Source: Arthrobacter silvisoli (GTDB lineage: Bacteria; Actinomycetota; Actinomycetes; Actinomycetales; Micrococcaceae). Taken from it: 64,000 nucleotides of DNA. The DNA lies in the NCBI RefSeq assembly GCF_003369445.1, contig NZ_QRCU01000031.1:21377-85376 (forward strand), in the 5' to 3' direction. The translations under genes were made by a program, and so were the position numbers. Below, one piece after another: positions 17,696-26,625 of this stretch. Under the pieces are notes generated by a model. It was not told where the DNA came from and did not search any database. It saw only the letters and a list, made by a program, of their open reading frames with translations. Numbering within the stretch: the first letter of the stretch is position 1; each line of letters begins with the position of its first letter.

Positions 17696-17961
17696 GGTAC
17701 TCCACCATGCACCGGATCCGACAAGCCATCCAGGCCATCTTCGTCCTGACCCTCGCGGCGCTGCTCGCGGGAGGAGTGCTCTTCGTGGTGGGCCAGGCCG
17801 TGGCGCTGGCCGCGGGCCAGGGCGGGTGGCTCGACTTCTTCGACGACGCCGTCAAGCCGCCCCTGTGCATCGCCGCCTCCGTCTGCGCCATCGCGGGGTT
17901 CCTGCTCAGCTACAAAAGCCGGCAGGAGCAGGACGTGAAGGAAGAGGCGAACACACGATGA
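17692..17961 (+). CDS. Small membrane protein, probable small subunit of the TRAP-like permease
   Basis: An 89-residue protein with two hydrophobic helices (about residues 13-37 and 55-72) and a charged C-terminus. It overlaps the permease stop and the cyclase start by ATGA on both sides, so all three are translated together. It is shorter than the usual DctQ (about 160 residues, four helices), so the subunit assignment rests on position. Confidence 0.7.
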   Translation: MRYSTMHRIRQAIQAIFVLTLAALLAGGVLFVVGQAVALAAGQGGWLDFFDDAVKPPLCIAASVCAIAGFLLSYKSRQEQDVKEEANTR

Positions 17962-18947
17962 CCGGAGCTGCAGGAACCGGGCATTACCCGGACTTCGCCG
18001 AGCTCCTCCGGCGCGAAGGCCGTCTTGCCGGAACGTCGTGGGGCCTGTTCCCGGACCCGGACCGGGGAACGCCGTCGTTCATCACCCCCGGGGCGGTTCT
18101 CGAGGCGCGGAACTGCATCCGGAGTGGAGCCGTGTTCGGCCTGGACTATCCGGCCGATGCCTTCGACCCCGGCATGTCGCTCAAGCGAGGGGCACCTCGG
18201 CACGTCATCTACTCCTCGCATCCGGCCCACCGGGACGACTATCTGGACGGGTATTACCTCCAGGGCTCTACCCAGATCGACGGCCTCCGGCACCGCCGCG
18301 CGGACGACGTCGGCTTCTACGACGGCACGCCCGACGAACAGGTCCGTGAAGGCACCCCGGACCTTGGCATCCAGGAATGGGCGGACCGGCCTATCGCCGG
18401 CAGGGGAGTGCTGCTGGACCTCGAGCGGTACCGGCGCGCCCAGGGTTCACCCATCGACCACGCGTCCGGCGAGCCGTTGGACCTTGAGCTGATCCAGGCG
18501 GCGGCCAGCGCGCAATCCGTGGCGTTCAAGCCGGGCGACATCCTCATGCTCCACACCGGCTGGTGCGAATGGTTCCTCGGCCTGGGCCTCGACGCCAGGC
18601 AGCAGCTCCGCGACAGCCACCGGGCCACGGGCGTGGCGCAGTCGGAGGAATTCGTCGCCTGGGCTTGGGACCGGCAGTTCGCCGTCCTGGCCGCCGACAC
18701 GTTCGCGTTCGAATGCCTTCCGGTGGTGCCAAGCAGCCCCTATAAGGAATCGGCACCGAACGACCACGGGATGATGCACCAGCAACTCCTCGCCAAACTC
18801 GGCATGCCGCTCGGCGAACTCTGGCGGCTGGGACCCCTGGCCCGGCACATGGCAGCCGTCGGCAGCTGGGACGCCTTCGTCAGCATCAAGCCGCTCAACA
18901 TCACCGGCGCCACCGGCTCGCCGGCCAACGCAGTCGCACTGACCTGA
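17958..18947 (+). CDS. Cyclase-family metal hydrolase (kynurenine-formamidase-like)
   Basis: A 329-residue member of the cyclase family (PF04199-like), which hydrolyses amides or lactones with a bound metal. The usual HxGTHxDxPxH motif appears as GSTQIDGLRH, the variant of the large-cyclase branch. Further family blocks are GRGVLLDLERYR, PGDILMLHTGW, LAADTFAFECLP and NDHGMMHQQLL. It is last in the transporter-linked operon and is a plausible ring- or lactone-opening step, though substrate is unknown. Confidence 0.8.
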   Translation: MTGAAGTGHYPDFAELLRREGRLAGTSWGLFPDPDRGTPSFITPGAVLEARNCIRSGAVFGLDYPADAFDPGMSLKRGAPRHVIYSSHPAHRDDYLDGYYLQGSTQIDGLRHRRADDVGFYDGTPDEQVREGTPDLGIQEWADRPIAGRGVLLDLERYRRAQGSPIDHASGEPLDLELIQAAASAQSVAFKPGDILMLHTGWCEWFLGLGLDARQQLRDSHRATGVAQSEEFVAWAWDRQFAVLAADTFAFECLPVVPSSPYKESAPNDHGMMHQQLLAKLGMPLGELWRLGPLARHMAAVGSWDAFVSIKPLNITGATGSPANAVALT

Positions 18948-18993
18948 GCGGTCGCGCCAACTAGCCGGACGCCGGCTTTGCTAGGGTCGGAAG

Positions 18994-20031
18994 GTGCGCG
19001 CAGTAATCTTTGATACCGTCCGGGCCCAGCCCGAAGTGCGGGACGTAACCAGGCCCGAAGCGCCGGCCGGTGGTGTGGTGGTCAAAGTCATGGCGACCGG
19101 CATGTGCCGCAGCGACTGGCACGCGTGGGCAGGCCACGATGACATCGTCCTGCCCCATGTTCCGGGCCATGAACTGGCCGGCGTCATTGTCGAGACCGGT
19201 TCCGGCGTCACCCGGTGGAAGAACGGTGACCGGGTCACGGTGCCGTTCGTCTGCGGCTGCGGGCACTGTGAGTGGTGCCTGACGGGGAACGCCCAGGTCT
19301 GCCCGGAGCAACAGCAGCCGGGCTTTACGCACTGGGGATCGTTCGCCGAGTACGTGATGCTGCACGCCGCGGACACCAATCTGGTGGCCGTACCGGAGCA
19401 GATCGATTTCGCCACCGCCGCCAGCCTGGGCTGCCGCTTCGCCACGGCCTACCGTGCCCTCGCCGCGCGGGCACAGGTCAAGGACGGCGAATGGGTGACA
19501 GTCGTGGGTGCCGGCGGCGTCGGGCTCAGCGCGGTGATGATCGCCAAGGCGATGGGCGCCAGGGTGGTCGCGGTGGACCGGAACCCCGGGGCGCTGGACG
19601 TTGCCTCCCGGCTGGGCGCCGAACATGTCCTGCTCGCGGACGGCACCGACATTCCCGCGGCGGTCAGCGCCATCACGGACGGCGGCAGCCACGTGGCGGT
19701 CGACGCCGTCGGCAGCGAACAGACCTGCTCGGATGCGATTCTCAGCCTCCGCCGGCGTGGACGCCACGTCCAGATCGGGCTGCTCCCGGCGGTCGACGGC
19801 AACCCGCAGGTGCCCATGGCCAGGGTCATTGCGTGGGAACTTGACCTGCTCGGCAGCCACGGCATGGCCACCGTCGACTACCCCGGAATGATGGCGCTCA
19901 TCGACCAGGGATCGTTGCAGCCGCAGCGGCTGATCGAGCGCACCATCGGCCTCGAAGAGGCCGCCGCCATGCTGCCTGGCTTCGACAAGGCATCGCCCGC
20001 CGGCATGACCATGGTCGATCCCTCCCTCTGA
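18994..20031 (+). CDS. Zinc-dependent alcohol dehydrogenase
   Basis: A 345-residue medium-chain dehydrogenase. Catalytic-zinc ligands appear in GMCRSDWHAW and PGHELAG, structural-zinc cysteines in CGCGHCEWCLTGNAQVC, and the NAD site is VVGAGGVGLSAVM. GTG at 18994 lies 6 nt after a TAGGGT -10 element (18982-18987), which suggests a leaderless transcript of its own, although it follows the cyclase by only 46 nt. Substrate unknown. Confidence 0.88.
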   Translation: MRAVIFDTVRAQPEVRDVTRPEAPAGGVVVKVMATGMCRSDWHAWAGHDDIVLPHVPGHELAGVIVETGSGVTRWKNGDRVTVPFVCGCGHCEWCLTGNAQVCPEQQQPGFTHWGSFAEYVMLHAADTNLVAVPEQIDFATAASLGCRFATAYRALAARAQVKDGEWVTVVGAGGVGLSAVMIAKAMGARVVAVDRNPGALDVASRLGAEHVLLADGTDIPAAVSAITDGGSHVAVDAVGSEQTCSDAILSLRRRGRHVQIGLLPAVDGNPQVPMARVIAWELDLLGSHGMATVDYPGMMALIDQGSLQPQRLIERTIGLEEAAAMLPGFDKASPAGMTMVDPSL

Positions 20032-20063
20032 GGCGGACCGCCCGGGCAGCCGGCGGAAGCGGC

Positions 20064-20570
20064 TCAGTCCTCGAAGTCGCCCGCCGCCTTGCGGAAACGG
20101 CCCAGCACCTGGATCAGCTGCTCCACGTCACCGTCTTCGAAGCCCGACTGGGCGAACACCTCCGCGTTGAGGGCCGTCGTCGCGCGCTTGGCCAGGGTGC
20201 GGCCCTCCGAGGTGAGCTCGATCAGGGTGGTGCGCCCGTCGGTCGGGTGCGGTGAGCGGACCACCAGTCCCGCCTTTTCCAGGCGGTCGACGGCGTTCGT
20301 CACCGAGGTGGGATGGACCTGGAGCAGGGCGCTCGCCTTGTTCATGGGCAGCGCGCCGCTGCGGGCGAAGCCGAGCAAGGCCAGCAGTTCGTAGCGCGCG
20401 AAGGTCAGGCCGAGAGGCTTGAGGACCGACTCAATGCGGGCCGTGAGGATCTGTTGCGTGCGCATGATCGCCGTGATCGCGGCCATCGGCGCCGCGACCT
20501 CGCCCCAGCCGTGGCGCTCCCAGTTGCGGCGGGCGTCGGCAATCGGGTCGCGTGGCAGCGGGGTTCCCAT
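20064..20570 (-). CDS. MarR-family transcriptional regulator
   Basis: A 168-residue regulator with a winged HTH (LPMNKASALLQVHPTSVTNAVDRLEKAGLV) and wing residues SPHPTDGRTTLIELT. It is encoded 7 nt downstream of the acyl-CoA ligase on the same strand and is probably its autoregulated repressor responding to an acyl-CoA or aromatic acid. A candidate operator lies upstream of the ligase at 22359-22375. Confidence 0.88.
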   Translation of the reverse strand: MGTPLPRDPIADARRNWERHGWGEVAAPMAAITAIMRTQQILTARIESVLKPLGLTFARYELLALLGFARSGALPMNKASALLQVHPTSVTNAVDRLEKAGLVVRSPHPTDGRTTLIELTSEGRTLAKRATTALNAEVFAQSGFEDGDVEQLIQVLGRFRKAAGDFED

Positions 20571-20577
20571 GGTGGCC

Positions 20578-22311
20578 TCAGTCCCTCAAGCCCGGGAACT
20601 CGGACTCGGAGTACTCGACGCCGAGACCGGCCGGCAGCGGGCCCGCGCCCGGCCGGCCGTCTTCGCCGTGCCGCTTCACTTCGCTGTGGCGCAGCTCCAC
20701 GCGGCGGATCTTGCCGGAGATCGTCTTGGGCAGCTCGGCGAACTCGAGGCGGCGGATCCGCTTGAACGGGGCCAGGTGTGCGCGGCAGTAGCGCAGGATG
20801 TCCTCGGCGATCTGTGGCCCCGGCTTGTAGCCCGGGGCCAGGACCACGAAGGCCTTCGGTACCGAGAGCTTCACCGGATCAGGGGACGGGACGACGGCGG
20901 CCTCCGCCACGGCGGGATGCTCGATCAGGACGCTCTCCAGCTCGAAGGGGGAGAGCCGGTAGTCGGAGGACTTGAAGACGTCGTCGCCGCGGCCCACGTA
21001 GGTGATGACGCCGTTTTCGTCCCGGCTGGCCATGTCGCCCGTGTGGTAATAGCCGCCGCGGAACGCCTCGGCGGTCTTGTCCGGATCGCCGTAGTAGGCG
21101 GTCATGAGGCCCACCGGCCGGGGGTCCAGGCGCAGGCAGAGCTCGCCGTCGTCGGACTCTTCGCCGGTGGCGGGATCCACCAGCACCACGTCGTATCCCG
21201 GCAGCGGCCGCCCCATCGAGCCGGTCTTGACCGGCTGGCCCGGGGTGTTGGCCACCTGCACCGTGGATTCTGTCTGGCCGAAACCGTCCCGGATGGTCTG
21301 GCCCCAGGCCCGTTCCACCTGCCCGATCACTTCGGCGTTGAGCGGCTCGCCGGCGGACACCACCTTGGTGGGCGGGGTCTTCAACTGCGTCAGGTCAGCC
21401 TGGATGAGCATGCGCCACACCGTGGGCGGGGCGCAGAAGCTGGTGACTCCCTCCCGGTCCATCTGCTCCATGAGGGCCTTGGCGTCGAAGCGCTCGTAGT
21501 TGTAGACGAACACGCACGCTTCGGCGATCCACGGTGTGAACACGTTGGACCAGGCATGCTTCGCCCAGCCGGGGGACGCCACGTTCAGGTGGACATCCCC
21601 GGGTTCGATGCCGATCCAGTACATCGTGGACAGGTGGCCTACCGGGTAGGAAGTGTGGCTGTGCTCCACGAGTTTGGCGCGCGAGGTGGTGCCCGAGGTG
21701 AAATACAGCAGCATGGTCTCGTCGGCGCGGGTGGGGCCGTCCGGGGTGAACTCCGCCGCTTCCGAAACGTGATCGGAGTAGCGCAGCGCGCCCTCCGTGT
21801 GGCCGATGCCCACCTCGATCAGCGTGTAGTCGCCGGGAACCTCGGCGAACTTGGCGATGTTGGCACTCCCGACGGCGGCCCAGCGGGCGCCGCCGCGTTC
21901 CACCCGGTCCGCAATGTCCCGCGGGCCCATCAGGGTGGTGGTGGGGATCATGACCAGGCCCAGTTTGATGCCGGCCAGCATCAGTTCCCAGAGTTCCACC
22001 TGGTTGCCGAGCATGACGATCATCCGGTCCCCGCGCCGCACGCCCTGCCCGCGCAGCCAGTTGGCCAGGCGGGAAGAGGACTCCGAGAGCTCCGCGAAGC
22101 TGCGGCGCGTGGCGCTGCCGTCCTGCTCCACGATCACCAGCGCCGGGTTGCCGCCCTTGTCCGGGTCCGCGGCGATGGCGTCGAACCAGTCGAGCGCGAA
22201 GTTGAAGTGCTCGAAGCGCGGCCATTGGAATTCAGCGTGGGCCTGGGCATAGTCCGTGCGCAGCTCCAGGAGCCGGTCGCGGGCCGCACGGAAGTCTTCA
22301 GTGACAGTCAT
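20578..22311 (-). CDS. AMP-dependent acyl-CoA synthetase (medium-chain ACSM-like)
   Basis: A 577-residue adenylating enzyme with all core motifs: the P-loop TSGTTSRAK, the A5 motif GFGQTEST, GELCLR, YHTGDMASRDENG, and the catalytic lysine in PKTISGKIRRVEL. The N-terminus (FEHFNFALDWFDAIA) and overall pattern fit ACSM-type medium-chain or aromatic acyl-CoA ligases. The start MTVTEDF at 22311 follows AAAGG by 7 nt and is preferred over an upstream in-frame ATG. It forms an operon with the marR gene. Confidence 0.87.
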   Translation of the reverse strand: MTVTEDFRAARDRLLELRTDYAQAHAEFQWPRFEHFNFALDWFDAIAADPDKGGNPALVIVEQDGSATRRSFAELSESSSRLANWLRGQGVRRGDRMIVMLGNQVELWELMLAGIKLGLVMIPTTTLMGPRDIADRVERGGARWAAVGSANIAKFAEVPGDYTLIEVGIGHTEGALRYSDHVSEAAEFTPDGPTRADETMLLYFTSGTTSRAKLVEHSHTSYPVGHLSTMYWIGIEPGDVHLNVASPGWAKHAWSNVFTPWIAEACVFVYNYERFDAKALMEQMDREGVTSFCAPPTVWRMLIQADLTQLKTPPTKVVSAGEPLNAEVIGQVERAWGQTIRDGFGQTESTVQVANTPGQPVKTGSMGRPLPGYDVVLVDPATGEESDDGELCLRLDPRPVGLMTAYYGDPDKTAEAFRGGYYHTGDMASRDENGVITYVGRGDDVFKSSDYRLSPFELESVLIEHPAVAEAAVVPSPDPVKLSVPKAFVVLAPGYKPGPQIAEDILRYCRAHLAPFKRIRRLEFAELPKTISGKIRRVELRHSEVKRHGEDGRPGAGPLPAGLGVEYSESEFPGLRD

Positions 22312-22358
22312 GGCGTGCCTTTCGCTTCGCGGGCCGTCCGTAGCCGGGGCCCGCATCA

Positions 22359-22375
22359 CTTGCAAAATATACTAG
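22359..22375. promoter_or_regulatory. AT-rich imperfect palindrome, candidate MarR operator
   Basis: CTTGCAAAATATACTAG is an imperfect 17-bp dyad about 50 bp upstream of the ligase start in an otherwise GC-rich region. On the minus strand it contains TATATT, a possible -10. MarR proteins commonly bind AT-rich dyads that overlap their own promoter. Confidence 0.5.
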
Positions 22376-22387
22376 GACATCCAAGCG

Positions 22388-23428
22388 TTAGGAAGGCCGG
22401 ACCGGCCTGAGCTCGCCGGTCAGCAGCTCCGCATAGAGCGTGGCGTGGCGTCGTGCCATCAGCTCGGCGCTGAAGCGGCGTTCGACGGCGGCCCGGCAGT
22501 CCCGCCGGTCCAGCCCCGCCGCCGCGCGCAAAGCCAGCCCCAGTTCCACGGCGCCGTTCCTCAGGAAGCCGGTGACGCCGTCGTCGACGATCTCCGGGGC
22601 GGCGCCCCGCGGCTCGGCCACCACGGGCGTCCCGGCGGCGAGCGATTCGATCATGACCATCCCGAACGGCTCGTCCCATTGCACCGGGTTGATCAGGGCC
22701 CGAGCCCCGCCCAACAGTTCCAGCTTGCCCGCGGCATCCGGTTCGCCGAGGAACTCCTCGCTGCCGCCGAGCAGCGGCTCCACCACCTCCCGGAAGTAGT
22801 CCACTTCCGCCCGGGCGCTTATCTTGGCCGCGATCTTCAGCGGGATTTCCGCCGCCCGGGCCGCCATGACCGCCTCCACCACCCCCTTCGTCGGGTCCAT
22901 GCGGCCCAGGAACAAGGCATAACCGCCGCGGCCGTCACCGAACGGGATGGCGGCGGGATCGACGCCGTGGTGGATCACCCTGGCGACGGGCACATCCGGG
23001 GCGGCCGCGGCCTGGCTGCTGGAAATCGCCACGAGGGCGGTATCGCGGGCCATCGTCCGGTACACGCTGCGCAGCTCCGGGGTCATGACTGTGTGCATGG
23101 TGCACACGACCGGAATCCCCGGCGGGCGGTGCCGGTACAGGGGGCCGGTCAGGGTGTGGTCGTGGATGAGGTCGACGCCGGCCAAGGCCTCGTACGCCCG
23201 GATCACATGGGGCAGCTCGGACATGCTCTGCCCCATTGCCGAGCGCATGGCGGGGGCGAAGCCGCCGGGACGCTCCACCGGGGAACTGCTGTCCGAGGAC
23301 GCTGCGAGCACCACGCTGTGCCCCGCGGCCGTGAGGCCCATGGCCAGGGCGTGGACCACGGCCTCGGTACCGCCGTAGGCGGTCGGTGGGACCGGGACCC
23401 ACGGCGGCGCGATCAGGCCTATCCGCAT
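22388..23428 (-). CDS. GT4-family glycosyltransferase
   Basis: A 346-residue GT-B enzyme. The N-terminal donor loop is PTAYGGTEAVVHALA; the C-terminal half holds LFLGRMDPTKGV and the EPFGMVMIESLAAGTPVV nucleotide-sugar motif of GT4 retaining transferases. There is no transmembrane segment. It lies 15 nt downstream of the debranching-like gene, so the pair is probably one operon acting on a glucan or stress glycoconjugate. Confidence 0.85.
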   Translation of the reverse strand: MRIGLIAPPWVPVPPTAYGGTEAVVHALAMGLTAAGHSVVLAASSDSSSPVERPGGFAPAMRSAMGQSMSELPHVIRAYEALAGVDLIHDHTLTGPLYRHRPPGIPVVCTMHTVMTPELRSVYRTMARDTALVAISSSQAAAAPDVPVARVIHHGVDPAAIPFGDGRGGYALFLGRMDPTKGVVEAVMAARAAEIPLKIAAKISARAEVDYFREVVEPLLGGSEEFLGEPDAAGKLELLGGARALINPVQWDEPFGMVMIESLAAGTPVVAEPRGAAPEIVDDGVTGFLRNGAVELGLALRAAAGLDRRDCRAAVERRFSAELMARRHATLYAELLTGELRPVRPS

Positions 23429-23443
23429 GGGGGGCTCCTGTGG

Positions 23444-25627
23444 TTACTGGGCGGGACTGAGCTTCTCCGCGAGTTCCACCAGTTCCGCCAGCACGGGCCT
23501 GGATCCGTGATGCAAGGTAATGCCCGGCGGGAGACCGTCCACCGTTGCCACATTGTCTTTCACGGTGATCGTCAACCGGCTGTCGCCGAGGGGGCAGTTG
23601 CTGATCCGGACGTCACCCATCTCGGCCGGCAGGACGGGATCCAGCCACAGCCCGTTCTGCGCCACGTGCGGATCATGCCTCAGCAGGACGCGCAGCAGTT
23701 GCACCGGGGCGGCAGCGGCCCAGGCCTGCGGCGAACACGACGTCGGATACGGTACCGGCTCCGGGTACTCGGCCCGGTCGAAACCGCAGAACAGCTCCGG
23801 CAGGCGGTGGCCTGTGTATTCCGCGGCCTCGAACATGGCCATCGCTACCCGCTGCGCCTCGGCCACGAAGCCGTAGCGCATCAGGCCCGTGGCGATCAGG
23901 GCATTGTCGTGCGGCCATACCGAACCGTTGTGGTAGCTGGCCGGATTGTAGGCGCCCATGTCCGAGGCCAGGGTGCGGATGCCCCAACCGCTGAACATCT
24001 CCGGCGCCATCAGCTTCTTGACCATCAGCGGCGCCTTGTCCTCGTCGATGATGCTGCTGATCAGGCACTGGCCCATGTTTGAGGCGCAGGAATCCACGGG
24101 CCGCTTGTCCCGGTCCAAGGCGATGGCGTAGTAGCCGTGGTCCGGCAGCCAGAACTGCTCGTTGAACTTCCGTTTCAGTTCGGCGGCGCGCTCGCGGTAT
24201 TCGCGCGCCAGGGCGAGGTCGCCGCTTTCATAGGCGAGCCAGGCCCGGGCGGTGTAGGCGCTGTACACATGGCCCTGGACTTCGCACAGGGCGATGGGCG
24301 GCTCGGCCAAGCGGCCGTCCGCGAAGTTGATGCCGTCCCAGGAGTCCTTCCAGCCCTGGTTCACCAGGCCTTGGTCGTTGAGCCGCTGGTACTCCACGAA
24401 ACCGTCGCCGTCCCGGTCCCCGTAATCCCTGATCCAGTCCAAGGCGCGGTCCGCATAGGGCAGCAGTGCGGTCATTTGCTCCCGGTCCAGGCCCCAGCGG
24501 CTCGCTTCTCCCAGGAGGCCAACGAACAGGGGGGTGGCATCGATGGACCCGTAGTAGGCGGACTTCCCGCCCAGCGCGAGGGTGGTCCCGATGCCCGGCC
24601 GCACCTCGTGCAGGATCCGACCGGGTTGCTCCTCGGTGAGCGGGTCCACCTTGGTGCCCTGCCGTTCGGCCAGGTTCCACATGGTGTCAAGGACCAGGGT
24701 GGGATCCAAGGTCAGTGACATGAACGAGGACAGCAGGGCGTCCCGGCCGAAGAGGGCCATGAACCACGGGGCGCCTGCCGCCATCACCGTGCGGTCCGGC
24801 CGTTCCGGGTCTTCGATCTGCAGCGCACCGATGTCCTCCTGGCTGCGCTGCAGGGTCCTGGCGAAGGACGGGTTTCCGATTTCCGGGGCCGGGATTTTCC
24901 GGATCCACTCCTGTCGCCGCAGTTCCGCCGGGGACTCCGCCGAACTCAGGTGACGGAACGGAAGTTTGCGGAGAGTCCCTGGCTGCCCGCCGCCGTCGGG
25001 CGCCGCGGCACCGTCCAGCGGGGAAACGGTGACGGTCACACTCCAACTGTCGTGGGCCGGGACCACCAGCGTGTATCCAAGGCCTTCGTGGCGGACGGTG
25101 GCGTCCGGGGCGTGGATGGCCACGCCTTTGCGGGCGCCGTGCCATGAGCCTTCGATGAAGAGGGAGTCGCCTTCCACCCGCCGCTGCTGCTCCCAGAAAC
25201 GGGTGATCCGGGCGTCCTTCACCTCGAAGAGGTCGGCGAAGTCCGCGTCCACGGTGAGTTCCAGCTTGCACACTGCGGGTTCGCGGGCGTGGTTGCGGAC
25301 TGTGATCTGCTCTTCCATCCCGACGCCGGTCTCCCGCCGGCGTTCGACGATCAGCGGGCTGTCCGCCCGCCCCGCGATGCGTCCGGGACGGCCGATGAAC
25401 ACGCCGCGGTGTGGTTCAAGGTTCCGGGCAGCCAGCGGCTCGAGGGTGACGTCGTTGACGGTCAGGCGCCACCGGGAAATGATCCGGGTGTCGGCGTGGA
25501 AGACGCCATGCGGCCGGTCCGAATACATGTCCCCGGCCAGGCCGGAGATGCAGAAGTTCGCGCCGTCCACGAGCGTCACAGAGGCGCCCAGGGGACCAGC
25601 AGCGGTGTCGGCGTTCCATCCGGCCAT
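23444..25627 (-). CDS. Glycogen-debranching-like (amylo-alpha-1,6-glucosidase family) protein
   Basis: A 727-residue two-domain protein. Residues 1-210 form a beta-rich N-terminal domain like the bacterial glycogen-debranching N-terminal module (SDRPHGVFHADTRIIS). The rest is an (alpha/alpha)6 barrel with AGAPWFMALFGRDALLSS, the GDRDGDGFVEY loop and WPHDNALIATGLMRYG. No secretion signal is seen. It probably hydrolyses alpha-linked glucose in the cytoplasm together with the neighbouring GT4. Confidence 0.8.
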   Translation of the reverse strand: MAGWNADTAAGPLGASVTLVDGANFCISGLAGDMYSDRPHGVFHADTRIISRWRLTVNDVTLEPLAARNLEPHRGVFIGRPGRIAGRADSPLIVERRRETGVGMEEQITVRNHAREPAVCKLELTVDADFADLFEVKDARITRFWEQQRRVEGDSLFIEGSWHGARKGVAIHAPDATVRHEGLGYTLVVPAHDSWSVTVTVSPLDGAAAPDGGGQPGTLRKLPFRHLSSAESPAELRRQEWIRKIPAPEIGNPSFARTLQRSQEDIGALQIEDPERPDRTVMAAGAPWFMALFGRDALLSSFMSLTLDPTLVLDTMWNLAERQGTKVDPLTEEQPGRILHEVRPGIGTTLALGGKSAYYGSIDATPLFVGLLGEASRWGLDREQMTALLPYADRALDWIRDYGDRDGDGFVEYQRLNDQGLVNQGWKDSWDGINFADGRLAEPPIALCEVQGHVYSAYTARAWLAYESGDLALAREYRERAAELKRKFNEQFWLPDHGYYAIALDRDKRPVDSCASNMGQCLISSIIDEDKAPLMVKKLMAPEMFSGWGIRTLASDMGAYNPASYHNGSVWPHDNALIATGLMRYGFVAEAQRVAMAMFEAAEYTGHRLPELFCGFDRAEYPEPVPYPTSCSPQAWAAAAPVQLLRVLLRHDPHVAQNGLWLDPVLPAEMGDVRISNCPLGDSRLTITVKDNVATVDGLPPGITLHHGSRPVLAELVELAEKLSPAQ

Positions 25628-25746
25628 GGCGGCTCCTTGACGGCGGGTTCGCCGGTTGCTCCGCCGGCGGTTACGGTTTGTCAGCCAAGCATGACCCTAC
25701 GCCTGCCACGGGGGGCGGCGCCAGAAGGGGCGGCGCCGGAAGCCGG

Positions 25747-25784
25747 CCGGCCGCTGTTTCCACCGGGATGGAAACAGCGGCCGG
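25747..25784. terminator. 16-bp perfect hairpin, terminator
   Basis: A perfect 16-bp stem (25747-25762 with 25769-25784) closes a 6-nt loop CCGGGA. It sits just downstream of the SDR stop and upstream of the debranching-like gene, so it should end the amine-catabolism operon. The surrounding 25628-25799 has no gene. Confidence 0.8.
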
Positions 25785-25799
25785 AAACGGGCGGCACGA

Positions 25800-26582
25800 T
25801 CAGGACAGCGGAGTCACATACGCCGCCGAGATGCCGCCGTCCACCAGGAAGGTGGACGCCGTGATGAAGGAGGAATCATCGCTGGCCAGGAACGCGACGG
25901 CCGCGGCCAGTTCCTCAGGCTCGGCGAAGCGGCCCATCGGCACGTGCACCAGGCGGCGTGCGGCCTTCTCCGGATCCTTGGCGAAGAGTTCCTTCAGGAG
26001 CGGGGTGTTGGCCGGACCGGGGCAGAGGGCGTTGACCCGGATGCCCTGCCGGGCGAATTCGACGCCGAGTTCGCGGCTCATGGACAGCACGCCGCCCTTG
26101 GAGGCGCTGTAGGAGATCTGCGAGGTGGCGGCGCCCATGACGGCCACGAAGGAGGCCGTGTTGATGATGGAACCCTTGCCCTGCTCCTGCATGTACGGGA
26201 TGGCGTACTTGCAGCAGTAGTACACCGAGGTGAGGTTGACGTCCTGGACCCGGCGCCACGCGTCGATGCCGGTGTCCAGGATCGAGGCGTCGCTTGCCGG
26301 GGAGATGCCGGCGTTGTTGAAGGCGATGTCCACGCTGCCGTAGGTTTCCTTGACCGTGGCGAAGAGGTTGCGGACGTCTTCTTCGCTGGTGACATCGACC
26401 TTGACGAACAGGCCGCCGACTTCCGCGGCCGCGGCCTCGCCGGTGGTGGGGTCGATGTCCGCGATGACCACGTGGGCGCCTTCGGAGGCCAGGCGGCGTG
26501 CTGTGGCAAGTCCTATGCCGCTGGCGCCGCCGGTGATGACTGCGCTGCGGCCTTCGAGGCGGTTGGAGATGACTGCGTTCAT
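25800..26582 (-). CDS. Short-chain dehydrogenase/reductase
   Basis: A 260-residue classical SDR with the cofactor loop TGGASGIGLA, NNAG, the catalytic Ser/Tyr/Lys set (Tyr-Lys in ISYSASKGG) and PGPANTPLL. An Asp after strand 2 (VVIADIDP) indicates NAD preference. The start at 26582 has a strong AAAGGAG site. It is last in the gamma-glutamylation operon, where it could oxidise the alcohol of a gamma-glutamyl amino-alcohol. Confidence 0.87.
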   Translation of the reverse strand: MNAVISNRLEGRSAVITGGASGIGLATARRLASEGAHVVIADIDPTTGEAAAAEVGGLFVKVDVTSEEDVRNLFATVKETYGSVDIAFNNAGISPASDASILDTGIDAWRRVQDVNLTSVYYCCKYAIPYMQEQGKGSIINTASFVAVMGAATSQISYSASKGGVLSMSRELGVEFARQGIRVNALCPGPANTPLLKELFAKDPEKAARRLVHVPMGRFAEPEELAAAVAFLASDDSSFITASTFLVDGGISAAYVTPLS

Positions 26583-26625
26583 GGTGGGCTCCTTTGTTCT
26601 TGTGTGTTTGCTCGGGGTGTCCGGC

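Noticed and set aside
20419..22410. A 663-aa open frame on the plus strand
   Set aside because: It is opposite the acyl-CoA ligase and marR genes, which have full motif sets. Composition is low-complexity.
22445..24082. A 545-aa open frame on the plus strand
   Set aside because: It runs antisense to the GT4 and debranching-like genes and has shadow composition.
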